Positions 36,688 through 44,737 of a stretch of 64,000 nt of DNA are shown here, piece by piece. Each line of letters begins with the position of its first letter. Within the stretch, counting starts at the first letter, position 1. Source of the DNA: JAPPHA01 sp965220985 (lineage in GTDB: Bacteria; Pseudomonadota; Alphaproteobacteria; Rhodobacterales; Rhodobacteraceae); assembly GCA_965220985.1 (NCBI GenBank), contig OZ244854.1:4154001-4218000 (forward strand). Reading direction: 5' to 3'. The notes beneath the pieces are model-generated. The model made no database searches. It was given only the letters and a program-made list of their open reading frames with translations, and was not told the origin of the DNA. The position numbers and the translations under genes are program-made.

Positions 36688-37365
36688 TCATGGGTCGCCG
36701 GCAACCCCGTAGCTCGGAGCCGCTTCGGGATCGAGCGCGCGAATCAGGTAGTCGTTCATCTGCGGTTCGTAGGCATCCAGCAATCGCCGCAGCGCAGCGA
36801 CCGGATCGTGATCGTCCCAGTCGACTCTGAGATCCACAAGCGGAAACGGCGCCTTGTCCACGACAAGGAGGGCAGCCGAGTGAACCGGACCGGCCTCGCC
36901 GCCGGCCGCAACGCCGGCCTCGAGCGTCAACAGCAGGCGTCGAGCAAGATGGTTGCCGGCATGGTGACCGAAAGCGGCAACCATGGCACGGGGTACCTCG
37001 GCATTTGCAAGCAGGTTGCCCGCTGCAACGCAATCGAAACCCTCGCTGACAGCGTTGATTCCCAGGATCCGCGAGCCGGTAAAACATGCGGTGGATCCAT
37101 CCGCCGCAACCACGGTCAACTGGCGATAGGCCATGTGATCAGTTCGACCGGCGATCGCATCGAGGGCTTCACGCGGGCTCGATCCCATCTCCAGCCGATC
37201 CAGAACCGCAGGCCCAAGCGCGGGATTGGTGATGTTTTGCGACATGACTGCGCCGACGTCCGCGCGGGCATGCGGACAACGCGCACCGACACAGATCGAC
37301 GACGTGGTGACGACCAGCCCGAGCATGCCGGTCCGCTCGCATCTGCCCGCGAGTGAAAAGGTCAT
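36688..37365 (-). CDS. DUF1028 family protein (Ntn-hydrolase-like fold)
   Basis: This 225-residue protein starts MTFSLAGRCERTGMLGLVVTTSSICVG and contains GRCPHARADVGAV-like, SQNITNPALGP and AAGNLLA blocks of DUF1028. Members share an Ntn-hydrolase-like fold, but activity is unproven. Genes of this family often neighbour RidA genes, as here (62 bases downstream of RidA). The neighbourhood suggests amino-acid or imine-related metabolism; no substrate can be named. Confidence 0.9.
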   Translation of the reverse strand: MTFSLAGRCERTGMLGLVVTTSSICVGARCPHARADVGAVMSQNITNPALGPAVLDRLEMGSSPREALDAIAGRTDHMAYRQLTVVAADGSTACFTGSRILGINAVSEGFDCVAAGNLLANAEVPRAMVAAFGHHAGNHLARRLLLTLEAGVAAGGEAGPVHSAALLVVDKAPFPLVDLRVDWDDHDPVAALRRLLDAYEPQMNDYLIRALDPEAAPSYGVAGDP

Positions 37366-37427
37366 CTCCGTCTCCAGTTCACGTCTGGTGCCATGTTTCG
37401 TTCGTCGAGGTGCAGGTCAATCGGTCA

Positions 37428-37844
37428 TCAGTCGGGGATGACCGCCGTCGCCTCGACTTCGACCAGCCATTCGGGGCGCGCTAGAGCGGAAACCACGATA
37501 CCGGTCGAACAGGGATGGACTCCCTTCAACCACTTCCCGATCTCGCGATAGACCACGTCCCTGTGGCGAATGTCGGTCAGGTAGATGACGACCCGGCACA
37601 GGTGCTCCATCGATCCGCCGGCCTCCTCGAGAAGCATCTTGATGTTGCTCATCGCGACCTCGGCCTGGCGACCTGGATCGCTCACGTGAAGCGATTCCCT
37701 CGTTTCCAGGTCCTGAGAGACCTGCCCCCTAACAAAAACCATAGTTCCGCGTGCCTTGACCGCCTGGCAGAGATCGTTGTCGAGACGCTGTTCGGGGTAG
37801 GTGTCCCGGGTGTTGAAAGGACGCAGTCGTTCGTGAACTGTCAT
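37428..37844 (-). CDS. RidA-family enamine/imine deaminase-like protein
   Basis: This 138-residue protein has the RidA pattern: FVRGQVSQDLETRESLHVSDPGRQAEVAMSNIKMLLEEAGGSMEHLCRVVIYLTDI, then VHPCSTGIVVSALARPEWLVEVEATAVI. Canonical RidA carries an Arg in the motif C-x-R-x4-V/I; here CRVVIYL and a C-terminal GIVVSALARPEWLVEVEA are seen, so it belongs to a divergent Rid subgroup. It starts a likely operon with DUF1028 and deoA. Confidence 0.88.
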   Translation of the reverse strand: MTVHERLRPFNTRDTYPEQRLDNDLCQAVKARGTMVFVRGQVSQDLETRESLHVSDPGRQAEVAMSNIKMLLEEAGGSMEHLCRVVIYLTDIRHRDVVYREIGKWLKGVHPCSTGIVVSALARPEWLVEVEATAVIPD

Positions 37845-38092
37845 GATGGCCGTACCTCTGGCGCAGGGTTCCGTTCAGGTGGGCCGCATGTCCCCGGCCC
37901 GCCATTCTTTTCGAATACAGGAAGTCGCCCGTCAATGATACCGTGCCGGTCCGTCAGAAAATCCCGGAAACGAGGCGTCACGATCGCGTTTCAGGCCACC
38001 CGGTCAAGTGGGAAACGATGGACGGCGCCACGCAGGAGCATGCACCGATGAGGTCAAGCGAGACGTGATCGGGCGGGGCGGTGACGACGGAT
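37845..38092. other. Gap between the epimerase operon and the RidA group
   Basis: 248 bases, with no recognisable gene. None of the GTAACC palindromes found further upstream occurs here, so the RidA group is probably outside that regulon. Confidence 0.4.
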
Positions 38093-38941
38093 TCAGCACA
38101 CAGTCTCGAAACGCTCGACCACGACATCGAGCACGTCTTCGGGGTCGCGTTGCCACCAGTCATTGGCGGAAAAAACCTCGACCTCGCACAGGCCACCGTA
38201 TCCGGCATCCTCGACGCACTTTCGCAGGGCCTTCAGATCGGCAACCCCGTCACCCATCATGCCGCGGTCCAGCAGCATGTGCCGCGTGTCCTCGAGCCAG
38301 TCGCACAAGTGAAAGCCGAGAAGCCTCTTTGGCCCCGCTTGCGCGAGCGAACTCTCGAGCGTCCGGTCCCACCAGACATGATAAACGTCGATCGCGATCC
38401 CGACATTCGGCGCATCGATCTCCTCGCAGAGTTGCACCGCATCGAGGCATGTCATCAGGACGGTGCGATTGCCCCCGAACATCGGATTGAGCGGCTCGAG
38501 TGCCAGTTGCACATCCATCGTTGCCGCATGTTCGGCCAGCATCGCGACCCTCTCCGCAAGACGTCTCCGACTCTCGCCCAGCCCCTTCGTGCCGGGTTCG
38601 GTCCCGCCGGTGACCACCGTCAGGACCCTCGCCCCGAGGCCGGCGGCCATGTCGATCGATGCCTTGACCTCGTCATCGGAACCGGCATCCCTGCCCACCA
38701 GAAACGGTGTCCGGCACAATCCGGCCACGACCATCCCGGCGGCACGGACGCGTTCCCCGATCGCGACGGCGTCCGATCCGATCTCCCGGCCCCAGAAGAC
38801 GATTCCGCCAAAGTCCCGCTCGGCGCAGGCGTCAATCACCCTCTCGGGCGACCATCCGGCGCCGTGGCCGTCAAGAATGTGTCCGAGCGTTGCGGTGTTG
38901 AGTGCCAGCGCAGATCGATCGCGCGAAAAGTCGCGCATCAC
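38093..38941 (-). CDS. Sugar phosphate isomerase/epimerase-like TIM-barrel protein
   Basis: This 282-residue xylose-isomerase-like TIM barrel contains LALEPLNPMFGGNRTVLMTCLDAVQLCEEI with the metal-binding Glu, NVGIAIDVYHVWWDRTLE with Asp/His ligands, FHLCDWLEDT and the C-terminal CEVEVFSAND with the second Glu. These are the metal sites of the AP-endonuclease-2/sugar-isomerase superfamily. Last gene of the four-gene operon; its start overlaps the DUF993 stop (ATGA). The substrate is unknown. Confidence 0.9.
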   Translation of the reverse strand: MMRDFSRDRSALALNTATLGHILDGHGAGWSPERVIDACAERDFGGIVFWGREIGSDAVAIGERVRAAGMVVAGLCRTPFLVGRDAGSDDEVKASIDMAAGLGARVLTVVTGGTEPGTKGLGESRRRLAERVAMLAEHAATMDVQLALEPLNPMFGGNRTVLMTCLDAVQLCEEIDAPNVGIAIDVYHVWWDRTLESSLAQAGPKRLLGFHLCDWLEDTRHMLLDRGMMGDGVADLKALRKCVEDAGYGGLCEVEVFSANDWWQRDPEDVLDVVVERFETVC

Positions 38942-40125
38942 CGAACGCCATAAAGCGCGAGCAGCCGGTTCATCCTGTCAACCGCCATTTCCGGATCCAT
39001 GAGGAGTCCGCAGGCGTCCGCGTGCCTGAAAACGCTGCAAAAATAAGGCAATGGCCGCATCGCCTGGCTGCCGCCGAGCATGACGAAGTGATCCTGGTGC
39101 CCGTTCAGCCATGCCAGAAACACGACCCCTGACTTGTAGTGACGGGTCGGCGACCGGAATATCTCGCGCGAGAGAGGAACGGTCGGATCGAGCAATCCGT
39201 GGAACCCGTCGAGATCGCCTGAGGTCAATCGAGCGACAGCCGTTGCTGCGGCGGGCGCGACCGGATCGAATATGCCGAGCAAGGCATCGGAATGGCCATG
39301 TTCGTCGCCCGCGATCAGTTCGGGGTAATTGAAGTCGTCGCCCGTGTACATTCGCGCGCCAGGCGGCAAGCGTCGCCGCATGGCGATCTCTTTCGCCTCG
39401 TCGAGCAGCGAGAGCTTGATCCCGTCCACCTTGGCGCTGTTCTCCCCGATGATGTCGAGCGTGCACGCAAGCGCCTCGTCGAATTTCATCGTGCCCCAGT
39501 ATCCTTCGAGTGCGGGGTCGAACATCTCGCCGAGCCAGTGAAGGATCACCGGTTGATCGCAGCCGGCAAGGATCTTGCCGTAAACGTATGCGTAGTCATC
39601 GGCTCCGCGAGCCACGCGACACAACTCGCGGCTGGCCATGATGATGATCCTGCCGCCAATGCCCTGAATGGCATCGATCTGAAGCATGTAGGCCCTGACA
39701 ATGTCGTCAAGCGACTGAGCCGAACCAGTCTGCAGATGGTCCGTCCCGGCTCCGTTGAACACCAGCGCATCGGGAAGTTCCCGACGCGTTCGCGTGATCA
39801 GTTCAAGAGCGCCGCCCCAGTCGAGACCCATGCCCCTTTGTGCCGTGTCCATCGCCTCGGCGATCCCGAGCCCCAATCCCGCCAGATGCCGCCGGAAGGC
39901 GAGCGTAGCCTCCCAGTCGACGACGGCCGGGCCGTCCGGGTCGCTGCCAGTGAAAGGGTCGGCAACGACGTGGGCCGCCGCAATGACCGTTCTCGCGGCA
40001 TCGGCCGGCACCGGAACCGCCTCGACCGGCGTCCCTGTCAGCACGTGGTCGCTCATTCGGCCCGATTCGTCGGGGAGGCTGATCGTCAAACCCGTTCCGC
40101 GCGTCATGTCGGGATTCCCCTGCAA
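38938..40125 (-). CDS. DUF993 family protein (dihydrodipicolinate-synthase-like TIM barrel)
   Basis: This protein of up to 395 residues resembles DapA-type aldolases but belongs to the separate DUF993 family. Visible stretches include VDWEATLAFRRHLAGLGLGIAEAMDTAQRG, DALVFNGAGTDHL, RIIIMASRELCRVARG and MYTGDDFNYPELIAGDEHGHSDALLGIFDPVAP. Possible starts are ATG 40125 or 40107. Class I aldolases use a Schiff-base lysine; I could not place one with certainty. It is coupled to the epimerase gene by overlap and lies 23 bases after the SDR gene. Confidence 0.85.
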   Translation of the reverse strand: MQGNPDMTRGTGLTISLPDESGRMSDHVLTGTPVEAVPVPADAARTVIAAAHVVADPFTGSDPDGPAVVDWEATLAFRRHLAGLGLGIAEAMDTAQRGMGLDWGGALELITRTRRELPDALVFNGAGTDHLQTGSAQSLDDIVRAYMLQIDAIQGIGGRIIIMASRELCRVARGADDYAYVYGKILAGCDQPVILHWLGEMFDPALEGYWGTMKFDEALACTLDIIGENSAKVDGIKLSLLDEAKEIAMRRRLPPGARMYTGDDFNYPELIAGDEHGHSDALLGIFDPVAPAAATAVARLTSGDLDGFHGLLDPTVPLSREIFRSPTRHYKSGVVFLAWLNGHQDHFVMLGGSQAMRPLPYFCSVFRHADACGLLMDPEMAVDRMNRLLALYGVR

Positions 40126-40148
40126 ATTTTTCGATCGTCAATCATGAC

Positions 40149-40919
40149 TCAGAACCTTGGAACCATGAGACCGGCGTCCGCAGAGATCACCTGCCCGGTT
40201 GTGTACGGCAGTCTCCCGCTCGCGAGCGTGGCGATGATGCTGGCGATGTCATCGGGCTGTCCGGCCCGGGGAAACAGGGTCAGCCCGTCCTTGATCCGCT
40301 CCTCGTAGCTGGCCATGGCAGGCGCCGTCATGCTGGTTTCGATGATGCCGGGCTGCACGTCGAACACGGCGATGTTCTCGGACCCAAGCCTGACGGCGAA
40401 GGCCTTGGAAGCCATCGCTGCAGCCGCTTTCGAAACCGCGTACTCGGCGCGTGGCGCGGCGACCGCCGTGGCATTCGACGATGTCACGTTGATGATGGAA
40501 TGGTAGGTCGCAGGGTCGCGGTCTCGCGCCAGCAACCGCTTCGCGAAACACTGGCAGAGGAAAAAGACTGCGCGCGCATTGACGCCGAGGCATCGGTCGA
40601 AACTCTCGGGGGTGACATCGAGCATGTCGCCCCGGTTCATGACCCCGACGCCTGCGTTGTTGACCAGTGTCGTCAGCGGGCCGATTTCGGCCTCGATGCG
40701 CTCGAGGAATTCCGCGTGGCTCTCGATCGCGCCGACATCGAGGGGAACCCCGACGGCGGTTCCGCCTTCTGCTCGCACTGATCGGACGGCGTCAGCCAGT
40801 TCGTCGTCGTCCGCCGGGCCGTTGATGGCAACCGCGAACCCCTCGCGGGCAAGAGCGCGGGCGGTCGCGAGGCCGATGCCTCGGGTCGATCCGGTCACGA
40901 GCGCAGCCATCGACATCAC
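40149..40919 (-). CDS. SDR-family oxidoreductase (3-ketoacyl-ACP-reductase-like)
   Basis: This 256-residue classical short-chain dehydrogenase has TGSTRGIGLATA for NAD(P) binding, NNAG, and a full catalytic set: Ser in NVTSSNA and YAVSK. The C-terminal PGIIETSMTAPAM and DAGLMVPRF close the fold. It starts inside the end of the acyl-CoA dehydrogenase gene (ATGA overlap), so it is the second gene of the operon. FabG-like by sequence, but the operon context points to a catabolic alcohol or sugar-acid substrate. Confidence 0.9.
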   Translation of the reverse strand: MMSMAALVTGSTRGIGLATARALAREGFAVAINGPADDDELADAVRSVRAEGGTAVGVPLDVGAIESHAEFLERIEAEIGPLTTLVNNAGVGVMNRGDMLDVTPESFDRCLGVNARAVFFLCQCFAKRLLARDRDPATYHSIINVTSSNATAVAAPRAEYAVSKAAAAMASKAFAVRLGSENIAVFDVQPGIIETSMTAPAMASYEERIKDGLTLFPRAGQPDDIASIIATLASGRLPYTTGQVISADAGLMVPRF

Positions 40920-42058
40920 CAGTCCGCCCCGTTCTTCATCAGTTCGCGTGCAATGATCATGCGTTGAATCTGGTTGGTTCCCTCGTAAATCTGACAGATC
41001 TTCGCGTCGCGGTACAGGCGTTCCACCTCGAATCCGCGAATGTAGCCCGATCCGCCAAAGACCTGCACGGCATCAGCGGTTCGCGCCACCGCCGTGTCGG
41101 CGGCAAAGCACTTGGCCATCGAACAGGCCATCGTTGCATTCTCGCCGCGATCCAGCCTTGCGGCGGCGTCATGCACCAGCAGCCTCGATGCGGCGATGTC
41201 CTTGGCCATGTCCGCAAGCATCCACTGCACCCCCTGGAAATCGCCGATCTGCTGCCCGAACTGCTTGCGCTGCCCGGCATATTCGAGGCTCGCTTCCAGC
41301 CCTGCCTGCGCGATCCCGACCGACAGGGCCCCGATGCCGACGCGCCCCTTGTCGAGAACGCTCATCATCGTGTGAAACCCCCGATTCTCCTCGCCGAGCA
41401 GAGCATCCTGCGGCAGCCGGACGTCATCGAATGAAAGGGAGCCGACCGGGCTGGCGCGCTGGCCCATCTTCTCTTCCTTGCGCCCTCGGCTCACCCCGTC
41501 CGCGTGAAGATCGACGATCATGATCGACATGCCGCGGTTGCCGGCCGCCTCGTCGGTTCGAACGAGGACAAAGCCGAGATCCGCGACCGGAGCGTTGTGA
41601 ATCCAGATCTTGCCGCCGTTCAGCCGCCAACCGGCGCCGTCCCGGGTCGCCGTGGTCTTGATTCCCGAAACATCGGTGCCGGCCTCGGCCTCGGTGATGC
41701 AGTAGGCGACCTTGGTCTTGGCGCTGAGGATATCCGGCAGCAGTCGCGCCCGCTGGTCATCGGTGCCGTGGCGCACCAGCAGGGTCGCGATCAATTCGAT
41801 CAGCCCGCACTGGTCTGCAACCGATGCATACCCCCGCGACAGCTCTTCCATGACGAGAGCGTAGGTGACGGTGTCGAAACCGGGACCGCCCATGTCTTCG
41901 GGGACGCAGATCCCGAACAGACCGAGTTCGGCCATATCTGCATACAGATCCTTGGGAAATTCCCCCGTGCGATCGAGTTCCTCCGCGCGAGGCCGGATTG
42001 CGTGATTGGCGTAGTCTCTGGCCGTGTCGCGAACCTGCGACTGAAGGGAGGTCAACAT
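40916..42058 (-). CDS. Acyl-CoA dehydrogenase
   Basis: This 380-residue flavoenzyme has YCITEAEAGTDVSGIKTTA for FAD binding, the FGGSGYIRGFEVERLYRDAK helix and IYEGTNQIQRMIIARELM, in which the Glu of IYEGT is the usual catalytic base. N-, middle and C-terminal domains are complete. It is the first gene of the operon ACAD-SDR-DUF993-epimerase; an operator-like palindrome lies 17 bases before the ATG. Chain-length preference cannot be read from the sequence. Confidence 0.94.
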   Translation of the reverse strand: MLTSLQSQVRDTARDYANHAIRPRAEELDRTGEFPKDLYADMAELGLFGICVPEDMGGPGFDTVTYALVMEELSRGYASVADQCGLIELIATLLVRHGTDDQRARLLPDILSAKTKVAYCITEAEAGTDVSGIKTTATRDGAGWRLNGGKIWIHNAPVADLGFVLVRTDEAAGNRGMSIMIVDLHADGVSRGRKEEKMGQRASPVGSLSFDDVRLPQDALLGEENRGFHTMMSVLDKGRVGIGALSVGIAQAGLEASLEYAGQRKQFGQQIGDFQGVQWMLADMAKDIAASRLLVHDAAARLDRGENATMACSMAKCFAADTAVARTADAVQVFGGSGYIRGFEVERLYRDAKICQIYEGTNQIQRMIIARELMKNGADW

Positions 42059-42074
42059 CCGGGTACCATCATTA

Positions 42075-42092
42075 TGTAACCATTCAGTTACT
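42075..42092. promoter_or_regulatory. Operator-like palindrome 1 upstream of the acyl-CoA dehydrogenase
   Basis: TGTAACCATTCAGTTACT: half-sites GTAAC and GTTAC around six bases, imperfect in the centre. On the minus strand it overlaps a CATAAT-like -10 element. It shares its half-sites with palindromes at 42580 and 44687. Confidence 0.6.
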
Positions 42093-42112
42093 AACCGCCT
42101 TGCCTGCGAGGG

Positions 42113-42541
42113 TCAAGCTCCGAGCGACAGCCCCGCCGCCATGACCGCAGCGCGAGCGCATTCGATATCTTCCTGATCGCGGGCGCCGGAAACGCCGACA
42201 CCGCCAATGCGATGTCCGTCGCAGAACACCGGCACGCCACCGGACCAGGACGTCACTCTCGATCGGTTTCCCAGCCCGATTCCCAAGGTCGTCACGCTCG
42301 CCATGCGTTTCCCGAAGGCTTCGGTCGAGGTTCCAAGAGTCGCCGCCGTGTAGGCCTTGTCGATGGCGAACTCGACGGCGGGGACGACGACATTGTCGGT
42401 GCGCCCGAAGGCGACGAGCGTCCCACGGGAGTCACAGACGGCCACGGTGACCTCCCAGCCCTGTTCGAGCGCATGGTCGATGGCGGCGGCGACGACCTGT
42501 CGAGCCTCGCTGGACGAGATTTCCGTTCGGGTGACCGGCAT
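42113..42541 (-). CDS. GlcG/HbpS-family heme-binding-like protein
   Basis: This 142-residue protein has the GlcG/HbpS pattern: ARQVVAAAIDHALEQGWEVTVAVCDSRGTLVAFGRTDN near the N-terminus, FAIDKAYTAATLGTSTEAFG, and a glycine-rich IGGVGVSGARDQEDIECARAAV near the end. HbpS binds heme in Streptomyces; GlcG has no settled role but is linked to glycolate and other carboxylate catabolism. It is divergent from the aldo-keto reductase and shares palindrome 2 with it. Confidence 0.9.
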   Translation of the reverse strand: MPVTRTEISSSEARQVVAAAIDHALEQGWEVTVAVCDSRGTLVAFGRTDNVVVPAVEFAIDKAYTAATLGTSTEAFGKRMASVTTLGIGLGNRSRVTSWSGGVPVFCDGHRIGGVGVSGARDQEDIECARAAVMAAGLSLGA

Positions 42542-42554
42542 GCTGGTCTGGTCC

Positions 42555-42582
42555 TTGCCTAATGTCGTTTCGAGCCTATAGT
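42555..42582 (+). promoter_or_regulatory. Predicted promoter of the aldo-keto reductase gene
   Basis: TTGCCT (42555-42560), 16-base spacer, TATAGT (42577-42582). The -10 element overlaps palindrome 2 by three bases, so a bound repressor would block it. Confidence 0.5.
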
Positions 42583-42597
42583 AACCATATGGTTACT
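42580..42597. promoter_or_regulatory. Operator-like palindrome 2 between the HbpS-like and aldo-keto reductase genes
   Basis: AGTAACCATATGGTTACT is a perfect 18-base palindrome in an 81-base divergent intergenic region. It is the best version of a motif repeated at two other promoters flanking the TetR gene. Confidence 0.7.
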
Positions 42598-42622
42598 GCC
42601 AATCTACCGTGCGGAGGACAAG

Positions 42623-43639
42623 ATGCAACCCAACAACACGAAACGACTCGGGCGCGTGGATCTCGACGTGACGGCATTCGGGTTTGGAACCGCCCCTGTG
42701 GGCAACATTTTCCGCGAAATCGACGAAGAAACATCCGATGCGATGTTTCAGCGATCATGGGATCGCGGCATCCGCTACTACGACACGGCCCCGATGTACG
42801 GACACGGGCTGTCGGAACTGCGAACCGGGCATTCCCTGCGCTGGAAGGACCGTGACCAGTACGTGCTGTCGTCGAAAGTCGGGCGACGTCTCATTCCCGC
42901 CCGGAAACAGGACATCGACTACTTTCCGTGGACCAACGCCGGGCGATTCACGATGGAGTTCGATTACAGCTACGACGGCACCATGCGGTCGTTCGAGGAT
43001 TCGCTGCAGCGACTGAATCTGGAGAGCATCGACATCTGTTTCATCCATGACATCGACGTGTTCACGCGGGGCGACGAACAGCCCGAAGTGTTCGAACAGG
43101 CGATGGACGGATGCTGGAAAGCGCTGTCGGACATGCGGGACCAGGGCGTGGTCAAAGCCATCGGCGTCGGCGTCAACGAGTGGGAGGTTTGCCATGCGGC
43201 CCTCGAGCGACGGGACTTCGACTGCTTCCTCCTGGCCGGTCGCTACACCTTGCTCGAGCAGGACCCGCTTGACGAGTTCCTGCCTCTGTGCGCCGAACGC
43301 GGCGCGGCGGTCGTGGTTGGTGGCGGTTTCAACTCGGGGATTCTCGCAACAGGCGCGATCGAAGGCGCGAAATACAACTATTCGCCGGCACCCCCCGAGA
43401 TCCTCGAGCGCGTGAGGGGCATCGAAGCGGTCTGCGCCCGGCACGGAGTCCCCATTGCCGCGGCTGCCATGCAGTTCGTGGTGGCACATCCGGTGGTCTC
43501 GTCGTTCATCGCCGGAACCCGGACGGTGGAGCAGCTCGACAAGAACCTGGCCTGGTTCAGCGAGTCGATCCCGACGGACCTCTGGGCAGAACTCAAGCAC
43601 GAGGGGCTGCTCCGGGACGATGCGCCGGTTCCCGCCTGA
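42623..43639 (+). CDS. Aldo/keto reductase
   Basis: This 338-residue NAD(P)-dependent TIM-barrel oxidoreductase shows the catalytic tetrad: Asp and Tyr in YYDTAPMYGHGLSE, Lys in YVLSSKVGRRL, His in ICFIHDIDVF. The sequence resembles the D-threo-aldose/L-fucose 1-dehydrogenase and pyridoxal dehydrogenase branch, which would fit oxidation of a sugar or cyclic hemiacetal to a lactone. GGAGG lies five bases before the ATG. Its promoter is covered by palindrome 2. Confidence 0.93.
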   Translation: MQPNNTKRLGRVDLDVTAFGFGTAPVGNIFREIDEETSDAMFQRSWDRGIRYYDTAPMYGHGLSELRTGHSLRWKDRDQYVLSSKVGRRLIPARKQDIDYFPWTNAGRFTMEFDYSYDGTMRSFEDSLQRLNLESIDICFIHDIDVFTRGDEQPEVFEQAMDGCWKALSDMRDQGVVKAIGVGVNEWEVCHAALERRDFDCFLLAGRYTLLEQDPLDEFLPLCAERGAAVVVGGGFNSGILATGAIEGAKYNYSPAPPEILERVRGIEAVCARHGVPIAAAAMQFVVAHPVVSSFIAGTRTVEQLDKNLAWFSESIPTDLWAELKHEGLLRDDAPVPA

Positions 43640-43720
43640 CGCACGGCCGGTGACGAGACGTCGTCACACGGGCACAGAGTTACCCGAACCGCGTAAACGT
43701 TGCGGCAATTCGCCCCGGCT

Positions 43721-44392
43721 CTAGGCCGCGACGAGCCGCATGATCGTGTCGATGTTGAATTCGAGGCGTTGTTGCAGCGCCTCGTCATCCATGAGCTCGC
43801 GTTCGAACAGGATGCTGCCGGTAAACCGGTTGGTGAGGTAGTAGTAGCCGATCGCGGCGATCGTGATGTTCAGCTGCACGGGGTCGACGCCGTCGCGAAA
43901 GTCGCCAGAGGCGACGCCGCGATCGAGGAGCTTTCGAACCATTCCCACGAAGCGCCGACTGGCCACGCGAATGCGCTCGGATTCCCTGATGTGGCGTCCT
44001 TCGTGGAGGTTGGCGCTGTTGACGAGGGTGATGAACTCGGGGTTGTCGAGATAGTAAGACCACGTGAATCTGACGAGGGTCTCCAGCGCTTCACGCGGGG
44101 GCAGATGATCGAGGTCCAGTTCCTGTTCAGCGTTTCTGATGTCGAGATAGGCCTCCTCGACGACGCAGCGAAACAGGCCGTCCTTGCTGTCAAAATAGTG
44201 ATAGATCATGCGCTTGTTGGCACGCGCCCGCTCAGCGATTTCGTCAACCCGCGCGCCTGCAAGTCCCAACCGGGCGAACTCGTGCTTTGCCGCCGCGAGA
44301 ATCCGGGCGCGCGTCGCTCCCGCGTCGCGCGAACGCCGGACACTTCCCTCGGCGGGGCCTGTCTCGATTGGATTGTCCTGCTTCACTGGCAC
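43721..44392 (-). CDS. TetR/AcrR-family regulator
   Basis: This 223-residue regulator has an N-terminal helix-turn-helix: ATRARILAAAKHEFARLGLAGARVDEIAERARANKRMIYHYFDSKDGLF (about residues 27-75). The C-terminal domain is an all-helical ligand pocket of the type fused to TetR regulators. It lies between the aldo-keto reductase and CoA-transferase genes, and three GTAACC palindromes flank these units. I infer that it binds them and represses the island until an acyl-CoA or related ligand appears. No palindrome is seen at its own start. Confidence 0.92.
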   Translation of the reverse strand: MPVKQDNPIETGPAEGSVRRSRDAGATRARILAAAKHEFARLGLAGARVDEIAERARANKRMIYHYFDSKDGLFRCVVEEAYLDIRNAEQELDLDHLPPREALETLVRFTWSYYLDNPEFITLVNSANLHEGRHIRESERIRVASRRFVGMVRKLLDRGVASGDFRDGVDPVQLNITIAAIGYYYLTNRFTGSILFERELMDDEALQQRLEFNIDTIMRLVAA

Positions 44393-44686
44393 CCCCGTTC
44401 AACCCCGATATTCGCACTTGCCGTTCTGAACCGCATGATGGCCCAAATGAACCCGATGTCCCGGCCAGCCAACATCCGGCTGGTGGATCGCGCTGCAGGT
44501 TTGCCCTTGTCCGGGTTCCCTTTTGTCGGGTCCGGCACCTGTCATCCCGATGGACATTGGCGTTCAGCCGGTTCACGAAGCCGGAAACGGCAGTATGTCA
44601 TTCATCGGAGCATTTGTCGAACGCGGACGAATTTCCAGCCGGGTGGAAACGTGCCCTTGATTCACCGCGCATGACTTGGCACAAGC
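44393..44686. other. Intergenic stretch between TetR and CoA-transferase genes
   Basis: With the operator at 44687 this divergent gap is about 345 bases. It holds the promoters of both genes. Plus-strand frames run through it but have no start signal or recognisable product. Confidence 0.4.
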
Positions 44687-44705
44687 AGTTAACCAATTGG
44701 TTACT
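44687..44705. promoter_or_regulatory. Operator-like palindrome 3 upstream of the CoA-transferase
   Basis: AGTTAACCAATTGGTTACT contains the perfect 14-base palindrome TAACCAATTGGTTA and matches the flanks of palindromes 1 and 2 (AGT...ACT). It ends 32 bases before the GTG start of the CoA-transferase gene. Confidence 0.65.
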
Positions 44706-44737
44706 TGACCCGAATTGAACGGCAGAATGGAGGATTT

